From Girardinichthys multiradiatus (taxonomy: Eukaryota > Chordata > Actinopteri > Cyprinodontiformes > Goodeidae), in NCBI RefSeq assembly GCF_021462225.1, contig NC_061813.1:26312442-26376441 (forward strand): 64,000 nt of DNA, read 5' to 3'. Positions 26,341 through 38,430 of the stretch are shown piece by piece; within the stretch, counting starts at the first letter, position 1, and every line of letters begins with the position of its first letter. The translations under genes were made by a program, and so were the position numbers. The notes below the pieces were generated by a model that worked only from the letters and a program-made list of their open reading frames with translations, searched no databases and was not told the DNA's origin.

Positions 26341-27208
26341 GGTGCAAATGTCTGAAAATTTGAATTTTTGCACTTCAAAAAAACAAAATTATTATCTTGT
26401 AGACACAAGAACAGATTAAAACTATGATATGGTGAAAGCAAATTTAATGACCCACAAAACAAAATATTCTGACTGTATGTTTAGAACTAGACAACAAACT
26501 AAAGCAACATGTAATTTGCGAAACTTGAAAAACAGAAGCCTTCTTTGAATCTTTGAAATATTTGAAATATTGTATTTAGACACTAAGCTCAAAGTTCTCC
26601 CAAAGTTTGATCTTGGCACAACACAGGAGATAGCCACCTGACTTGTCATTTCCATGCTGGATCACAGTACATAATGTGGTTCAAAAACGTCTCACTGTTT
26701 GATAGAACACAACCTATATTAGTGGAGATTTCATATGTTATGGCTCTGTTAATCACCTCCTTCTCCCACAACCAGTAATCCAATACTGGGTTGTGGGGAT
26801 AATAGCTGTAGCAAAATATCACAGACCCCATTTCCCTAGCTACCTCCTGATTTAACCTTGGTAAAATGCCCTATTAAAATTTAAAAACAAATCTCCAGGT
26901 TACCCATTTTTGTCTAAAAAAAACTTTTTACTGTAAAAAATGTCGACACCCAACTGAGGCCCAAAAGGGCATTATTACTGCTCTGCCTAGACTATAATTG
27001 ACTACCTGCTTTACATCAGCAGTTAGGTGGCACTGAATTTTATTAAGAACAAGATTGTAGTTATTCTATTTGAGCCCCACAGTAAAAGCAGGACTCTTTA
27101 TCAATCTTCCTCCCTACCTTTATTTAAGAACCAATTATTACAAATGTCAGTGTTCCCCTAAACTTGGTTCCCCAAGAGTTGTTGCAAAACCTATGCCATG
27201 TATGAGTT
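26341..27208. other. intergenic, nothing recognised
   Basis: No clear feature. Confidence 0.45.
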
Positions 27209-27407
27209 GGGGTCTCCAACTCTGGTCCTCAGGAGCTACTGTCCTGCAACTTTTATATGTATCACTGTTCCAACAGAATTGAATCATATAAATAGCTCAT
27301 TACCGAGCCTCTGCAGAACCTGATGATGTTCTGAGGAGGTAATTCAGTTGTGTATTTCAGGTGTTTCGTCATTGCAATAGTTCTCGAGGACTGGAGTTGA
27401 AGACCCC
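27209..27407. mobile_element. palindromic MITE-like element (199 bp)
   Basis: It starts 'ggggtctccaactctggtcctca' and ends 'tcgaggactggagttgaagacccc', an imperfect inverted repeat. Inner parts are also partly complementary, so the element can fold over much of its length. This is the pattern of a common teleost non-autonomous DNA transposon, which I recall as hAT-like. There is no coding capacity. Confidence 0.7.
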
Positions 27408-29639
27408 TGAAATTTTGGGAAGGCACAGCCCATACAGTAATTAGATTACCCCCTAAGTGAATGGACTAATGGGAATTTTGTGACAGTTGGCCTCGACATC
27501 CAGGACATAGAACCTTATGTTTTATGGATATGTACCAGAAATTTCAGAATAATTAAAAGCACAACAAAAAAAACTTTTTAATTACAAAAAATATTTATTA
27601 TCTGACAGCAACAGTATTAATATTAGTAACATTGCATCAATCTATACATGCAAGTATGTCTCGAAGATTTAGCATTGTACCAATTGTACCCATTGTTTTA
27701 AGACATAATGAACCAAATCTTAACCGCCAACAATAAAATTTCTATAATCAAGCAGTAATTCAGTCTTGGTATGTTGTGTACAATAGAGTCTACCAAAAGT
27801 CTGATACTTAAAAACTTTGTGACCACTGTTAGTCTGTTGTATTCCAGAACAAAGTAAAATGCAAAAACCCAACAAATTTCCAAGCAAAAAATATCGGAGG
27901 CTGTTTTTACTTTATTGGAAAAACAATATTAACATGAAAATGTATGAAACAGTTCATATATTAAGGATAAGCGGGCAATGTTGGTTTGTTTTTCTGTGGC
28001 TGGATAACCCCATAAATTCAAAACCAAGAGTAAACTAGCAATTATGTTATATTAGTTATACTCAGAAAGACTGAAACTAAGTAAAATAATAAACTGTTTC
28101 TTTAAAACATCAAAATAAATTAATATTTCCACATACACAAAACTACAGGGGTCTGCCTAAACCTGCTATTTTTAGCATTAAGGACTAAGTTAAACATCTC
28201 ATTATTCTCAGTCAGGTTCCTCCATGACCATGATATTCATCATCAACACCTTTTTCATCCTGCATTTATACCACTTTTAAACTTAGTTGTATTTTAACAC
28301 TGAAGGCTATGCATTCAGAAAGAGAAAAGAAGACATGAGATCATTCCCATAGTTACTCTTGACTTTACTTCATAGAAGCAGTGTATCATTTTCCATCTAT
28401 ATAATAGCTTTATTTAATTGTAGGCTGCCAGTTTTGTGGCTTGGTAAGATTTGTAGCTGGCACTTCTGTCCTGAAGTCTGATCAGATACTGTACTTTAGA
28501 GAAATAATCCCTTGCTGTGGGCGTGTTTGTTTTGAGCCATCCATGTGAACCTGTTGCCCTCTAAGGAGAAAGAGGAAGGGCAGTACCAGAGTGGCAATCC
28601 GGTAACCACAACACATCAAGACAAAAACCAGTGGTGATCCACCCTAACCCTTCTAATTGGTTCTTTGGCTTCAACTTAAAAGACCAACCACAAGTGAGGG
28701 ATTTTTTTTTGTCTCCCTTGAATACCTCTGGTATATTTACAATGACATATTCCCCACTGGACGTTGTGGTAAGCCCTGTGCTGTTGCACTGCATCGTCCA
28801 TCTGGGCATCTTGCCTTAGCCTTTGTTGTGTTCACAGTTTTAGAAATTTGTCTGAAGGGATCAATTATGATTAGACTCAAGGTTAACTGCTTTATAAAAT
28901 TCCATGAGAGGTTTGCTAAGGCAGAGAAACACCAGAAATTATAATTGAGTCTATGAGTAAAACAGGTCTATCTTCCCTATTATATTCAAAAATATATATA
29001 TATTTTAAATTGCACAATTAAAATGGGACAGAAAAACAGACAGAAGACAAAAAACAGAGAAGTAAAGTATACCAAAACCAAAAGCCTTTTGTTCTCTGTC
29101 AACAGTGACAATACATACAATAGTTTCTTCCTGTCTAGCCTATGTACTTTGACAGGCAGTTGATCAAATACAATTTTAAGAGATTATTAGGGAAACTGAA
29201 GCTTGCATTACCTTAGTACACACCTGGTCTGTAGATACAAAGCCTGACTAATCCATCCATCTAACCCGATGAAAAGGAATTTTCCTCACAGAGGATTGCT
29301 CCCTTAAGGTCCAGAATCAGTTTCTTTTTTGATGTCTTATTTACAAGGGATTGGAACAGGAGGTGAACAGACGGATTGGGAGTTGTTTGCAGTAAACCGG
29401 TTACTGCTCTATTTCATTGTGATGAAGGAAGAGCTAAGCCAAAAAGCAAAATTCTTAAATTACTGGTAAATACAAGTTTAAGTCATTACTATTAGATATT
29501 GATCTTAGCTAAAATAACAAGATCTTCGATACAAGCAGCTAAAATTGCTTCATGGTAGAATAGCTGGGCTCAACTTGGGAAATCTGGGCTTTCTAATGCG
29601 GGGGGAGCGTAGAGTAAAGCCGCTGATACTCCACATCTA
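27408..29639. other. intergenic, nothing recognised
   Basis: 2.2 kb with no recognised gene or transposon. The 82-95-codon frames around 28561-28944 on both strands have no recognisable motif. Confidence 0.45.
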
Positions 29640-29880
29640 TGTAAAGTGGTTAATTAAAGTGGCTCAGACATCTGATCAGGTTGCCTCATGAGCACCTTCT
29701 ATTGGAGGCACGTCCCATTGAGTACAGACCCTAATGCAGACCCAAAACACACTGGAAGGACTGGCAATACCTTGCCACTCTGGCACTGCCCTACCTGGGG
29801 ATCCCGTAAAATGAGCAGGACAGGGAAGCCTGGGTTTCCCCCTGTTATCTCTGCAACCTAATCGTCATCAAGCAGAAGAC
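29640..29880 (+). mobile_element. decayed LINE 3' end (same family as 57528-57760)
   Basis: 'ggcacgtcccattgagtacagaccctaatgcagacccaaaacacactggaaggact' parallels 'ggcacgtcccaccgagaggaggcccagaggaagacccaggacacgctggagggact' at 57.5 kb. Further similarity runs to 'aacctaatcgtcatcaagcagaaga'. It is too decayed for a frame. Confidence 0.6.
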
Positions 29881-29931
29881 AAAGAAAGGGTGGATAATTT
29901 ATGTGACCTTTGCATAAAAATCACAGACAGA

Positions 29932-30022
29932 GCCCATGCATGCCCAAGGAGAGCATGCAAACTCCATACGGAAAGGCTCCAAACCTGGGACCTTTTTGCT
30001 GCAGGACAACCTAACACTGCTA
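29932..30022 (-). mobile_element. SINE fragment (tRNA head plus conserved central part)
   Basis: In sense it reads 'agcagtgttaggttgtcctgcagcaaaaaggtccc', a B-box-like 'aggtttggagcc', then 'ggagtttgcatgctctcc'. The head of this family occurs here, while the downstream part of a related copy is at 50155-50343. Confidence 0.65.
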
Positions 30023-31435
30023 ATGCCAATTCATTTAATGAATGAAGTGAGATGTTGAACAAATTAGCCATCAATCAAACTGCAATGTAAGAAAAACTGC
30101 TAAAAAATCTTGTAGTCATTTAAAAAACTGAATCAGAAGTCAAAAAAAGTAGCCCAGGATTAAAGCTTTGAGGAAGTACTTGTGTGATCTGTATTTACCA
30201 AGATTTATTATTGCCAAAAACTCACAACAGACTCACAACAATCCTACTTGGCAGACCAAGTAGGACTGCAGTGAGTAGCTTTTAACATTTATGTTGTTGA
30301 GGACATTGCTTTAATGTTGGTGTTGAATAAAAGTTTGTCTGTCAAGGAGTGACAGTCTAAAAATGTCTGCTACCATGCCAGTACTGCATTCTGGATTCAA
30401 TACTTACATAGACAATTTTCATCAGGCAGCTTAAAAAAACGTTGCACATGAAGTGAGTAATATGAGTTATTCACTGATATTTTTGGTAGCAGGAAGTAAT
30501 GCCCTTCGGTTTGGTTCATCTTTAGAGGTACTTCTATGTAATATTAGGGTTGGTCAGTAAAATTATAGAGTAAGACCAAGCTTACCAGTGGGTCCTCTGT
30601 ATGAGATAGTTGAGTAAATTTAATCATAGAAGGGGAAGGTTTGATGAAATCAGTACTGAGCACAATTCCAAAGTCAAGTGGTGGTATTATGAAGGACATG
30701 CGGAAATTCTGCTTCCCTAACTTTACCTCCCATTTCAGGGAGGTTAGAAGCCACAGGAAATTGAGACAGAGCTAGAAATCACACAGATCTGTTGAGCATA
30801 ACACGCTCTCTGGAATGCAAAGCTGAAAACTAACTCAAAAGGTCAAATGTCTTTCTTCCCTCTCTGTCCAATCCTTTTAATTCCCTCTCTCTCAAGCATT
30901 TTAGGCCCCACTACTGTGAAAGTGTGCGTGACCACTCATTAAAACTGCTAATAACTGCAAGGTATTGAACATTTTCTGCTCTGAGTCTTGATAGTAACCC
31001 GAGAGCGCATTTATGTGGAATGAAATTTGTTTTTTTAAAGGAAGGAAAAATAATATGCATGATATCTCTTTAAATGTGCTTTCATCCTTTATACACAGAA
31101 AATTATACTTCAAGTCTTAATTTAGCTACCAATATTTACTAACACATTTTTGTTCAGTTTTAAGGTGTGTTACACTGCATGCAGCCTGCAAAGGTTAGTT
31201 TAAAGCTTATCCAATTATACAGTAAAACTGAAACTCAATTTTTGAGGACAAATCCTCTGTTTTTATGTGATTTGATTTTTTTGTTAAACTGTTTTTAGAT
31301 ATATAGCTATGTCCTGTAATAACAGACATGGCTGTTTGGTGATTCATGCGCATCATTGGCTGTAAAGACAATATATGTACTTTTCTACACACAAGTTTGT
31401 TAACTGGTACAAAGCAACAAGAGCATATAACTGTT
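30023..31435. other. intergenic, nothing recognised apart from a short hairpin
   Basis: Positions 30242-30265 form a 10-bp perfect stem (tcctacttgg / ccaagtagga) with loop caga. Nothing else was recognised. Confidence 0.45.
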
Positions 31436-31870
31436 ATTAGCTACATTGCACTGGTTTTCCATTTATTTTAGGATAAAGTTCTTAATTTCTTTGAAATCTC
31501 TTATTGGCGCCAGCATATTTGTCCAGCCCGCTGCATCCCTATGCTCCATCTTGTTCCCTCAGGTCAGCTGATCAAATGCTGCTGTTGATTCCTAAATCAC
31601 AGCGGAAATTAAGAGGTGATTGAACTTTCTCTGTAGTGACCCTAAAGCTCTGGAATGAACATCCTCTGCAAGGCCAGCTCCCTCAGCTGTGTTTAGATCC
31701 CACTTGAAAACAAACTTTTTAGTCTTTGCCCTTTAACCCAGTGTGAGATTCACAATGATCGTTTGTGTTTTTAGGATTTTAACTGTTTTTATCACTTTAT
31801 GTTTTACCTGTTGTGCAGTACTTTGGCCAACCATGCATTGTATTTTAAAGTGCTATATAAATAATTATAG
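31436..31870 (+). mobile_element. decayed LINE 3' end
   Basis: It corresponds to the last part of a LINE reverse-transcriptase ORF: an HWF-P-F-like start at 'gcactggttttccatttattttaggataaagttctt', an LRSADQ segment at 'ctcaggtcagctgatcaaatg' and a LWN segment at 'aagctctggaatgaacatc'. The tail is 'ttttaaagtgctatataaataatt'. Stops and frameshifts are frequent. Confidence 0.7.
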
Positions 31871-32099
31871 TATGGTATACAGCAATCAGAACTTAAATGC
31901 CCTCAGGACTAAAGGTATTATTCCAGCCAAAAGTATTTTGGATCTCCTCTGAGGTATCATGGTATTTTCTTTTTGGACTCTGAGATTGTAATTTATAGGT
32001 TCCTGATAAACATCAACTGTTGCGACCATCTATCATTCTACTGCATGAATTATCATAGTAGCATTGTGTGTGGGTTGTCTCAGTTCAATAAATGAATTT
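31871..32099. other. intergenic, nothing recognised
   Basis: Short spacer between the LINE tail and the next Tc1 remnant. Confidence 0.4.
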
Positions 32100-32248
32100 C
32101 TGAGCTCAGAAAGCAACTGGTCCAGAGCAAAAACCTGGACTTACAAGATCTTAAGAACTATTGTGGATATTATATGTGTAATTACTGCAACAGCTTCTCT
32201 GTCTTTGCAGAAGGAAGAAATCCCCACAACATGATAGTCCAAACACTA

Positions 32249-33858
32249 CAGGTCCTTCTCAAAATATTAGCATATTGTGATAAAGTTCATTATTTTCCAT
32301 AATGTAATGATGAAAATTTAACATTCATATATTTTAGATTCATTGCACACTAACTGAAATATTTCAGGTCTTTTATTGTCTTAATACGGATGATTTTGGC
32401 ATACAGCTCATGAAAACCCAAAATTCCTATCTCACAAAATTAGCATATTTCATCCGACCAATAAAAGAAAAGTGTTTTTAATACAAAAAACGTCAACCTT
32501 CAAATAATCATGTACAGTTATGCACTCAATACTTGGTCGGGAATCCTTTGGCAGAAATGACTGCTTCAATGCGGCGTGGCATGGAGGCAATCAGCCTGTG
32601 GCACTGCTGAAGTCTTATGGAGGCCCAGGATGCTTCGATAGCGGCCTTTAGCTCATCCAGAGTGTTGGGTCTTGAGTCTCTCAACGTTCTCTTCACAATA
32701 TCCCACAGATTCTCTATGGGGTTCAGGTCAGGAGAGTTGGCAGGCCAATTGAGCACAGTGATACCATGGTCAGTAAACCATTTACCAGTGGTTTTGGCAC
32801 TGTGAGCAGGTGCCAGGTCGTGCTGAAAAATGAAATCTTCATCTCCATAAAGCTTTTCAGCAGATGGAAGCATGAAGTGCTCCAAAATCTCCTGATAGCT
32901 AGCTGCATTGACCCTGCCCTTGATAAAACACAGTGGACCAACACCAGCAGCTGACACGGCACCCCAGACCATCACTGACTGTGGGTACTTGACACTGGAC
33001 TTCTGGCATTTTGGCATTTCCTTCTCCCCAGTCTTCCTCCAGACTCTGGCACCTTGATTTCCGAATGACATGCAGAATTTGCTTTCATCCGAAAAAAGTA
33101 CTTTGGACCACTGAGCAACAGTCCAGTGCTGCTTCTCTGTAGCCCAGGTCAGGCGCTTCTGCCGCTGTTTCTGGTTCAAAAGTGGCTTGACCTGGGGAAT
33201 GCGGCACCTGTAGCCCATTTCCTGCACACGCCTGTGCACGGTGGCTCTGGATGTTTCTACTCCAGACTCAGTCCACTGCTTCCGCAGGTCCCCCAAGGTC
33301 TGGAATTGGACCTTCTCCACAATCTTCCTCAGGGTCCGGTCACCTCTTCTCGTTGTGCAGCGTTTTCTGCCACACTTTTTCCTTCCCACAGACTTCCCAC
33401 TAAGGTGCCTTGATACAGCACTCTGGGAACAGCCTATTCGTTCAGAAATTTCTTTCTGTGTCTTACCCTCTTGCTTGAGGGTGTCAATAGTGGCCTTCTG
33501 GACAGCAGTCAGGTCGGCAGTCTTACCCATGATTGGGGTTTTGAGTGATGAACCAGGCTGGGAGTTTTAAAGGCCTCAGGAATCTTTTGCAGGTGTTTAG
33601 AGTTAACTCGTTGATTCAGATGATTAGGTTCATAGCTCGTTTAGAGACCCTTTTAATGATATGCTAATTTTGTGAGATAGGAATTTTGGGTTTTTATGAG
33701 CTGTATGCCAAAATCATCCGTATTAAGACAATAAAAGACCTGAAATATTTCAGTTAGTGTGCAATGAATCTAAAATATATGAATGTTACATTTTTATCAT
33801 GACATTATGGAAAATAATGAACTTTATCACAATATGCTAATATTTTGAGAAGGACCTG
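32249..33858 (-). mobile_element. Tc1-type DNA transposon, 1610 bp, copy 2 (apparently intact)
   Basis: Flanked by TA at 32247-32248 and 33859-33860, with inverted repeats of about 200 bp (32249-32448 and 33659-33858) beginning CAGGTCCTTCTCAAAATATT. It is exactly as long as copy 1 and in opposite orientation. It contains one uninterrupted transposase gene. Near-complete termini plus an open gene suggest recent insertion. Confidence 0.95.
32526..33530 (-). CDS. Tc1 transposase, 334 aa, full length with DD34E triad
   Basis: This is a complete ATG-to-stop frame without introns. The N-terminal paired-like DNA-binding region has two helix-turn-helix parts (QKEISERIGCSQSAVSRHL and the RATVHRRVQEMGY region), joined by a basic GRKKCGRKR stretch that can serve as AT hook and nuclear signal. 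The catalytic DDE domain holds Asp148 (LFSDES), Asp238 (FQHDLAP) and Glu273 (NPIENLW) with 34 residues between the last two. The C-terminus is GFPTKY. The length equals that usual for Tc1 transposases (about 340). The enzyme would excise the element and integrate it at TA. No inactivating lesion is visible; activity is not proven. Confidence 0.93.
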   Translation of the reverse strand: MGKTADLTAVQKATIDTLKQEGKTQKEISERIGCSQSAVSRHLSGKSVGRKKCGRKRCTTRRGDRTLRKIVEKVQFQTLGDLRKQWTESGVETSRATVHRRVQEMGYRCRIPQVKPLLNQKQRQKRLTWATEKQHWTVAQWSKVLFSDESKFCMSFGNQGARVWRKTGEKEMPKCQKSSVKYPQSVMVWGAVSAAGVGPLCFIKGRVNAASYQEILEHFMLPSAEKLYGDEDFIFQHDLAPAHSAKTTGKWFTDHGITVLNWPANSPDLNPIENLWDIVKRTLRDSRPNTLDELKAAIEASWASIRLQQCHRLIASMPRRIEAVISAKGFPTKY

Positions 33859-34130
33859 TATGTTTCATCATAGGGAAAGTGTGTTCAGAGTTAAGTTTTA
33901 TGACTCCTTTTAGCATTTTACAACAGACCAAAAAGTTTAAGTTGGTTCTCACCCAAACAAAATTTTCTTCCACATGTTTGTTCTGTTCCTTGTAGACTTC
34001 TTTCAAAAATCTTTTTCTTCCCACTTTTCCATTAAGGTAAATTTTGTGGAGTACACAACTTATTAGCTGTCCTTTCAGATTCCCCCTCTTGAGCCTTCGA
34101 GTTTCTCCAGAGTTTTTCCACATCTTGGTT

Positions 34131-34489
34131 TGTTTATAGTTTGATTTAAACTGATTTATGTTGTATATTTTAAGAAACTTTAACACTGAAGAGATGGTAT
34201 AAACATTTGGGGAAGCCACAGGCATGAACAGAAAGTTTACATTCAAGAGATGCTGCAGCAAAAATTGGTAATCCAAAATAATTTAAGATAAAAGATGCAA
34301 AGGCACACAATTGGAAAAAAACTCAAACATAAATGGCAGATTAGACTTGTCTTGGAAATGTTTAAAAATGGGCAAAAAATAAGATGACCTTTAGACAAAT
34401 GACAACAAGGCAACTGTTCCGGTTATGGTTTAAAAGGTTTTGTTTGGTGATCCAAAGCATACTGCATCATCTATCAAAATTGGAGAAGG
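34131..34489. other. intergenic, nothing clear
   Basis: Possibly more of the older Tc1 remnant, but too diverged to call. Confidence 0.3.
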
Positions 34490-34660
34490 CAATGTAATGT
34501 CATGAGCCTGTGTGGCAGCCACATCCTCTGTAAACTGATGTTTACAGATGATGTGGCTGAAGACAGAAGTAGCAGGGTTGACTCTGAGCTATACTTAGTG
34601 CCCCATTGCAGTTTGCTGAACTGTTTACCTTAAAGCAGTGACCCAAAAATTTGTGAACTT
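34490..34660 (+). mobile_element. fragment of another Tc1/mariner-type transposase
   Basis: 'gatgatgtggctgaagacagaagtagcagggttgactctgagctatac' reads DDVAEDRSSRVDSELY, resembling a V-TEDRSSRMNSEVY segment that I recall from a distinct teleost Tc1-like family. No ends identified. Confidence 0.4.
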
Positions 34661-37387
34661 GTAAGACATCTCAGACAATGATTTTCTTGCACACTACATG
34701 TAAATTTCTCCCCAACTTTTTCCCAATCTAGTCTGTTGTGTCCCTTGGTCTTTATAATTCTGTTTTGTAACCAATGGTTTCCAACAAACTTTAACAAGGC
34801 CTTAACAGACCAGCTGTATTTATGCTGAGTTTAAATCCCACACATATGCATTCTAGTACCAATAGGTAATTGATTGCAGTGAATCTTTTAAGGATGTTAG
34901 AGTAAGTGAGTCTGAATAGGAAAAAATACATACTACACAGAGATTTTTACATGTGTTTGTAAAACAAAAAATCTGAAAATAATTTAAATTATTCTTCATA
35001 ATGAAATAGATTGGAGTTTGTGGCTGTGACTTGAAGAAGTATGAGAAAGTTAAATGGTTTTACAAGGCACTGATTTTGATGACTGTTCAAATTGTGTCGT
35101 TTCAGTGAGGTTGGTTGTTCTACATATGGTGTTTTTGAGGTAGGCAAACAGGCAGGTAATTGGGATAAATTAAATAGGTTTGACAGACCATCTCCTGTGC
35201 AGTCAGGTGGGTGTCCTAGAAAATAATTGCAGACAGGAGTCGAACCAGGAAGGAACCAAGGGATCAAGAAGGTAAACAAGTGGATAAATTAGGTGAACTT
35301 TAGGTAGGTAATTAAAAGGCACATGAATTTTACGGGGGGAATAACTAAATTTCCATGAGGCATGCAATCCAGAAAGGCTGAAATACCACAACTAAGACAG
35401 ACAACAGTTGGAAGTCCTGCTGGTCCACTTAAATTGGAACTAGATGAGATGATGCATTGCAGGTGGGTGAGCTGCTCAGCAGGAACAGCCTTGGCCTCAG
35501 AAGTGATCAGCACCATAGAAAGAAAGTGGGGTGGAGAGGACAGAGAACAACAAGCAACTCATAAACCACATTGGGACCTTGAAATTTGTGTAAACATAGC
35601 GTTAGAGTAGTTTTCCAAATTATGAAGGAAATCGGATCAGATTATGAGCATTAAAAAACAGTCTTGATGTAGGGAACTCACAAAGCCATTTAGATTATTA
35701 GTTCCCACTTTAAATAATACCAAACTCAACAAATTTTCTCATGCCAAAGAATAACAAAAATCATGTAAACTCTGACCTAACTGTTTTAGCTCTAATATAA
35801 GCAGAAGAAATGGGCCATAATCTCCTGCCAAAAATGTGCTGCCCTTAAGCAAAACTTTACAACTCAGACTCACTCGCATTACTTATTTTATTTAGTCAGT
35901 AGGCAAAAGTACCTTGAGCCAAAAGGAAAGGGGATTAGGCTATGTTTGTCTACATGCATATTCACATGTAATTTTCTACAATTTCGTTTTTTGCTGAAAG
36001 TAGGTTAAACGGCCTCTCAAGATATGCACGGTTCGGCGCCGGACGAGTTGATTGCCTGCTGTGGTGATTGCAGTTTTCAGATTCTCCTAATGAGATCTTA
36101 CAATCTAACTCTGCTCTGAAAAGAACTTCCTCTGTGTTTGAATTTGCTTTGTGGAGGTTTTAGTGACTTGCCTCCTGTTTCCACTCCCTGGTTAAGATGC
36201 CCATATAAAGAAAAAAAGAAAAAGCATCCAAAATACTCTAAATTGCTGCAATTTACAGCTCGCTAACAAGAGATCTGCGCATATGAGTTCCGCCTGCAGT
36301 CTGAACCCTGAATAAACCCTCTGGCTTGTTTGTAATGGATAGAAGAAACATGAAAATGCAGTATGTGTTAAGAGGAGAATGTAATGCACCAGGTGTTTTT
36401 CCCTCTCAGTGTGACACTGCCAAGACAGTCATGACTGCCAGGGCCCCTTAATGTAGGGTAGCATGAAAGCTCAGGCTGAAACTAATGAATCATGGTTGTC
36501 TGGGCAAAGGGTGACATCATTTCCTTTAAGCCTCATTGGGCCTGGAATCTGACACCGCTTCTCACCCTCCCTCAAGCCCTGACTGCAATGCACAGAGCTG
36601 TGTAATACATCCAAAATGCCAGAATGTTCTTCAATTGAGATACAAGCTACAGCAAGTTTAAAGAATAATGTCACTAAGGGCATTTTAAGAGCTGCTTTAT
36701 GTTTCAGAGCCTGCAAAAGACAACAATATTCTGGTGCTTCCCAAAGTCGCTTTTTATGGAGCTGAACAGTGATGTATTTTTTAAAATTGTAGGGTAATGC
36801 CGCAAAAACACCCATTAAGAGGTTGATTGTTCCATTGTGTTTCACTCATAAATGTAACAGGAAGCTAAATGTTAGGCTGCAAAGTGTCATTATTTTGGTC
36901 CAATGAAACATATTAGAATTTAAACAGAACTGTGCAATAAAAGGCAGTGTTGTGTAGTGAGATGCTTGGAGAAGCTTTTTTTCTGCTCCCAGAGAGCCCA
37001 AAGAATGATTCTTTAAAATGACATATTTTCTCGAGAGTTATTTCCAGTGAACTGACTTTGTGACTCAGCGCTGATAAAAATTCCCCAGCAGTTTGAAATG
37101 ATGTATGAAGGAGAGGTCTGTTAAGAGTCATACATTATGGCTGTAACACTCTATAGCGTCTCTGCTACGTGGGAAAGACATGTGATCAGTGAGGAATGAA
37201 AGTAGAATGAAGCCAACCATGCAGCAATGTAAGAACAAAGCCCTTCCTCCCATGAGTTTTGGTTCTACAGAAATGTAAGAGTAGCCTTACATTTTTCACC
37301 CCAAATCAGAACATTAAAACCTTAGTTTGTGTCATTATGTTCATTTGAATGTGGGAAAAACTCAATAAAACATTTAAAATACTGCCT
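34661..37387. other. intergenic, repeat-free tract
   Basis: 2.7 kb without recognised repeats. The part from 36000 to 37130 is more balanced in composition and might be conserved non-coding DNA (see findings). The minus-strand frame at 36471-36845 has no family signature. Confidence 0.35.
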
Positions 37388-38430
37388 ATCAGGCTGTACA
37401 TTATGACCACTGACAGGTGAAGTGTTTAACAATTCATCATAACAGTGGCAACAAGTGGACATTTTGAGCTTGTTTGACATAGCTGGACAACTGGGTGAGA
37501 ACGTCTACAGAACTGCAGTTCCTATGATGTTCTAGGTCTGCAGTAGTCAGTATCTATCACAAATGGTCCAAGTATGGAACATTGGTGAGTGGGCAACAGG
37601 CTCATGGGAGACGAGGGCTCACTGAGGCATGTGGGAAGCGAATGCTGGGCTATGTGTTTCGATCCCTTCTTAGAGCTACTGTAGCTCAGATTACCCAAGA
37701 AGTTAATTCTGGTTATAAGAAGAAGGTGAATCACAGCTTGTTGCTGCTGAGCAGATTAACATTGTTTTCATCTTTCTTGAAAAACATGACATCAGAATAC
37801 ACTACTGGAAGAAGTAAAGGTAGGGGAGGCAGTGTGATGCCTTGGACCATGTTCTGCTGGGAAACCCTGGAGCCTGATGCCTACTCCCCACTGCCATCCA
37901 TGCAGATGTTAGTTTGGCAAATACCAGCTAGCTAAGCATTGCTGTAGACCATGTGCAAAGGGGTGTCCAACTGAAGAATCAGTGTCCTCAAGTTTTAGAC
38001 ATGTCTCTATTTTAGTAAAGCTAATTAAAATGCTTGAAATACCGCCTCTGCATGTCATCAAGTTCTGCAGGGGCCTGGTAATGATCCATTTATTTGATTC
38101 ATTTTGGCTTAACCATAGAAAGGTATAAAACATCCAGGATACTGGCTTACAGGTTCATGAAAACAATGTTCTATGTTGGCTGTGGTCTCTTTCAGCATTG
38201 TAATGCGCCCTGTATCAAAGCAAAAATGTTTCAGGGACTGTTGGTGGAACGCAACAACCAGTTTGAGGTGTTGAATATGCTTCCAAACTCCACAACTCTG
38301 CTTGGCGCCAGATACCACAGCACACCTTTAGGGATCTAGTGAAGTCCACTGCTTAGCAGGTCAGGGATGAATTGGAAGCAAAAAAAACTAACACACTAGT
38401 AGGCAGGTGGCCACAATGTTACAGCTATTC
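37388..38430 (+). mobile_element. decayed Tc1-like transposon
   Basis: The left end 'aggctgtacattatgaccactgacaggtgaag' and the right end 'aggcaggtggccacaatgttacagc' are degenerate inverted termini. Internal pieces include QQAHGRRGLTEACGKRM (37600 region), a GRGGSVMPWTMFCW segment (GGGSVMVW motif region, 37820) and 'gtggaacgcaacaaccagtttgaggtgttg' (38245). No continuous frame. Confidence 0.7.

Larger units (their letters stand above)
32100..34130 (-). mobile_element. older Tc1 remnant split by a younger Tc1
   Basis: The left piece ends '...tctttgcagaaggaagaaatccccacaacatgatagtccaaacac'. The right piece begins 'gtttcatcatagggaaagtgtgttcagag' and continues with 'ccacatgtttgttctgttcc', 'cttcccacttttccattaaggtaaattttgtggagtacac' and 'ctgtcctttcagattc'. 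Together they are the complement of consecutive segments of a Tc1 transposase gene, so the 1610-bp element at 32249-33858 landed inside an older Tc1. Confidence 0.75.

Noticed and set aside
36471..36845. 124-codon minus-strand frame
   Set aside because: No family signature and no splice or promoter context; non-coding explanation preferred.
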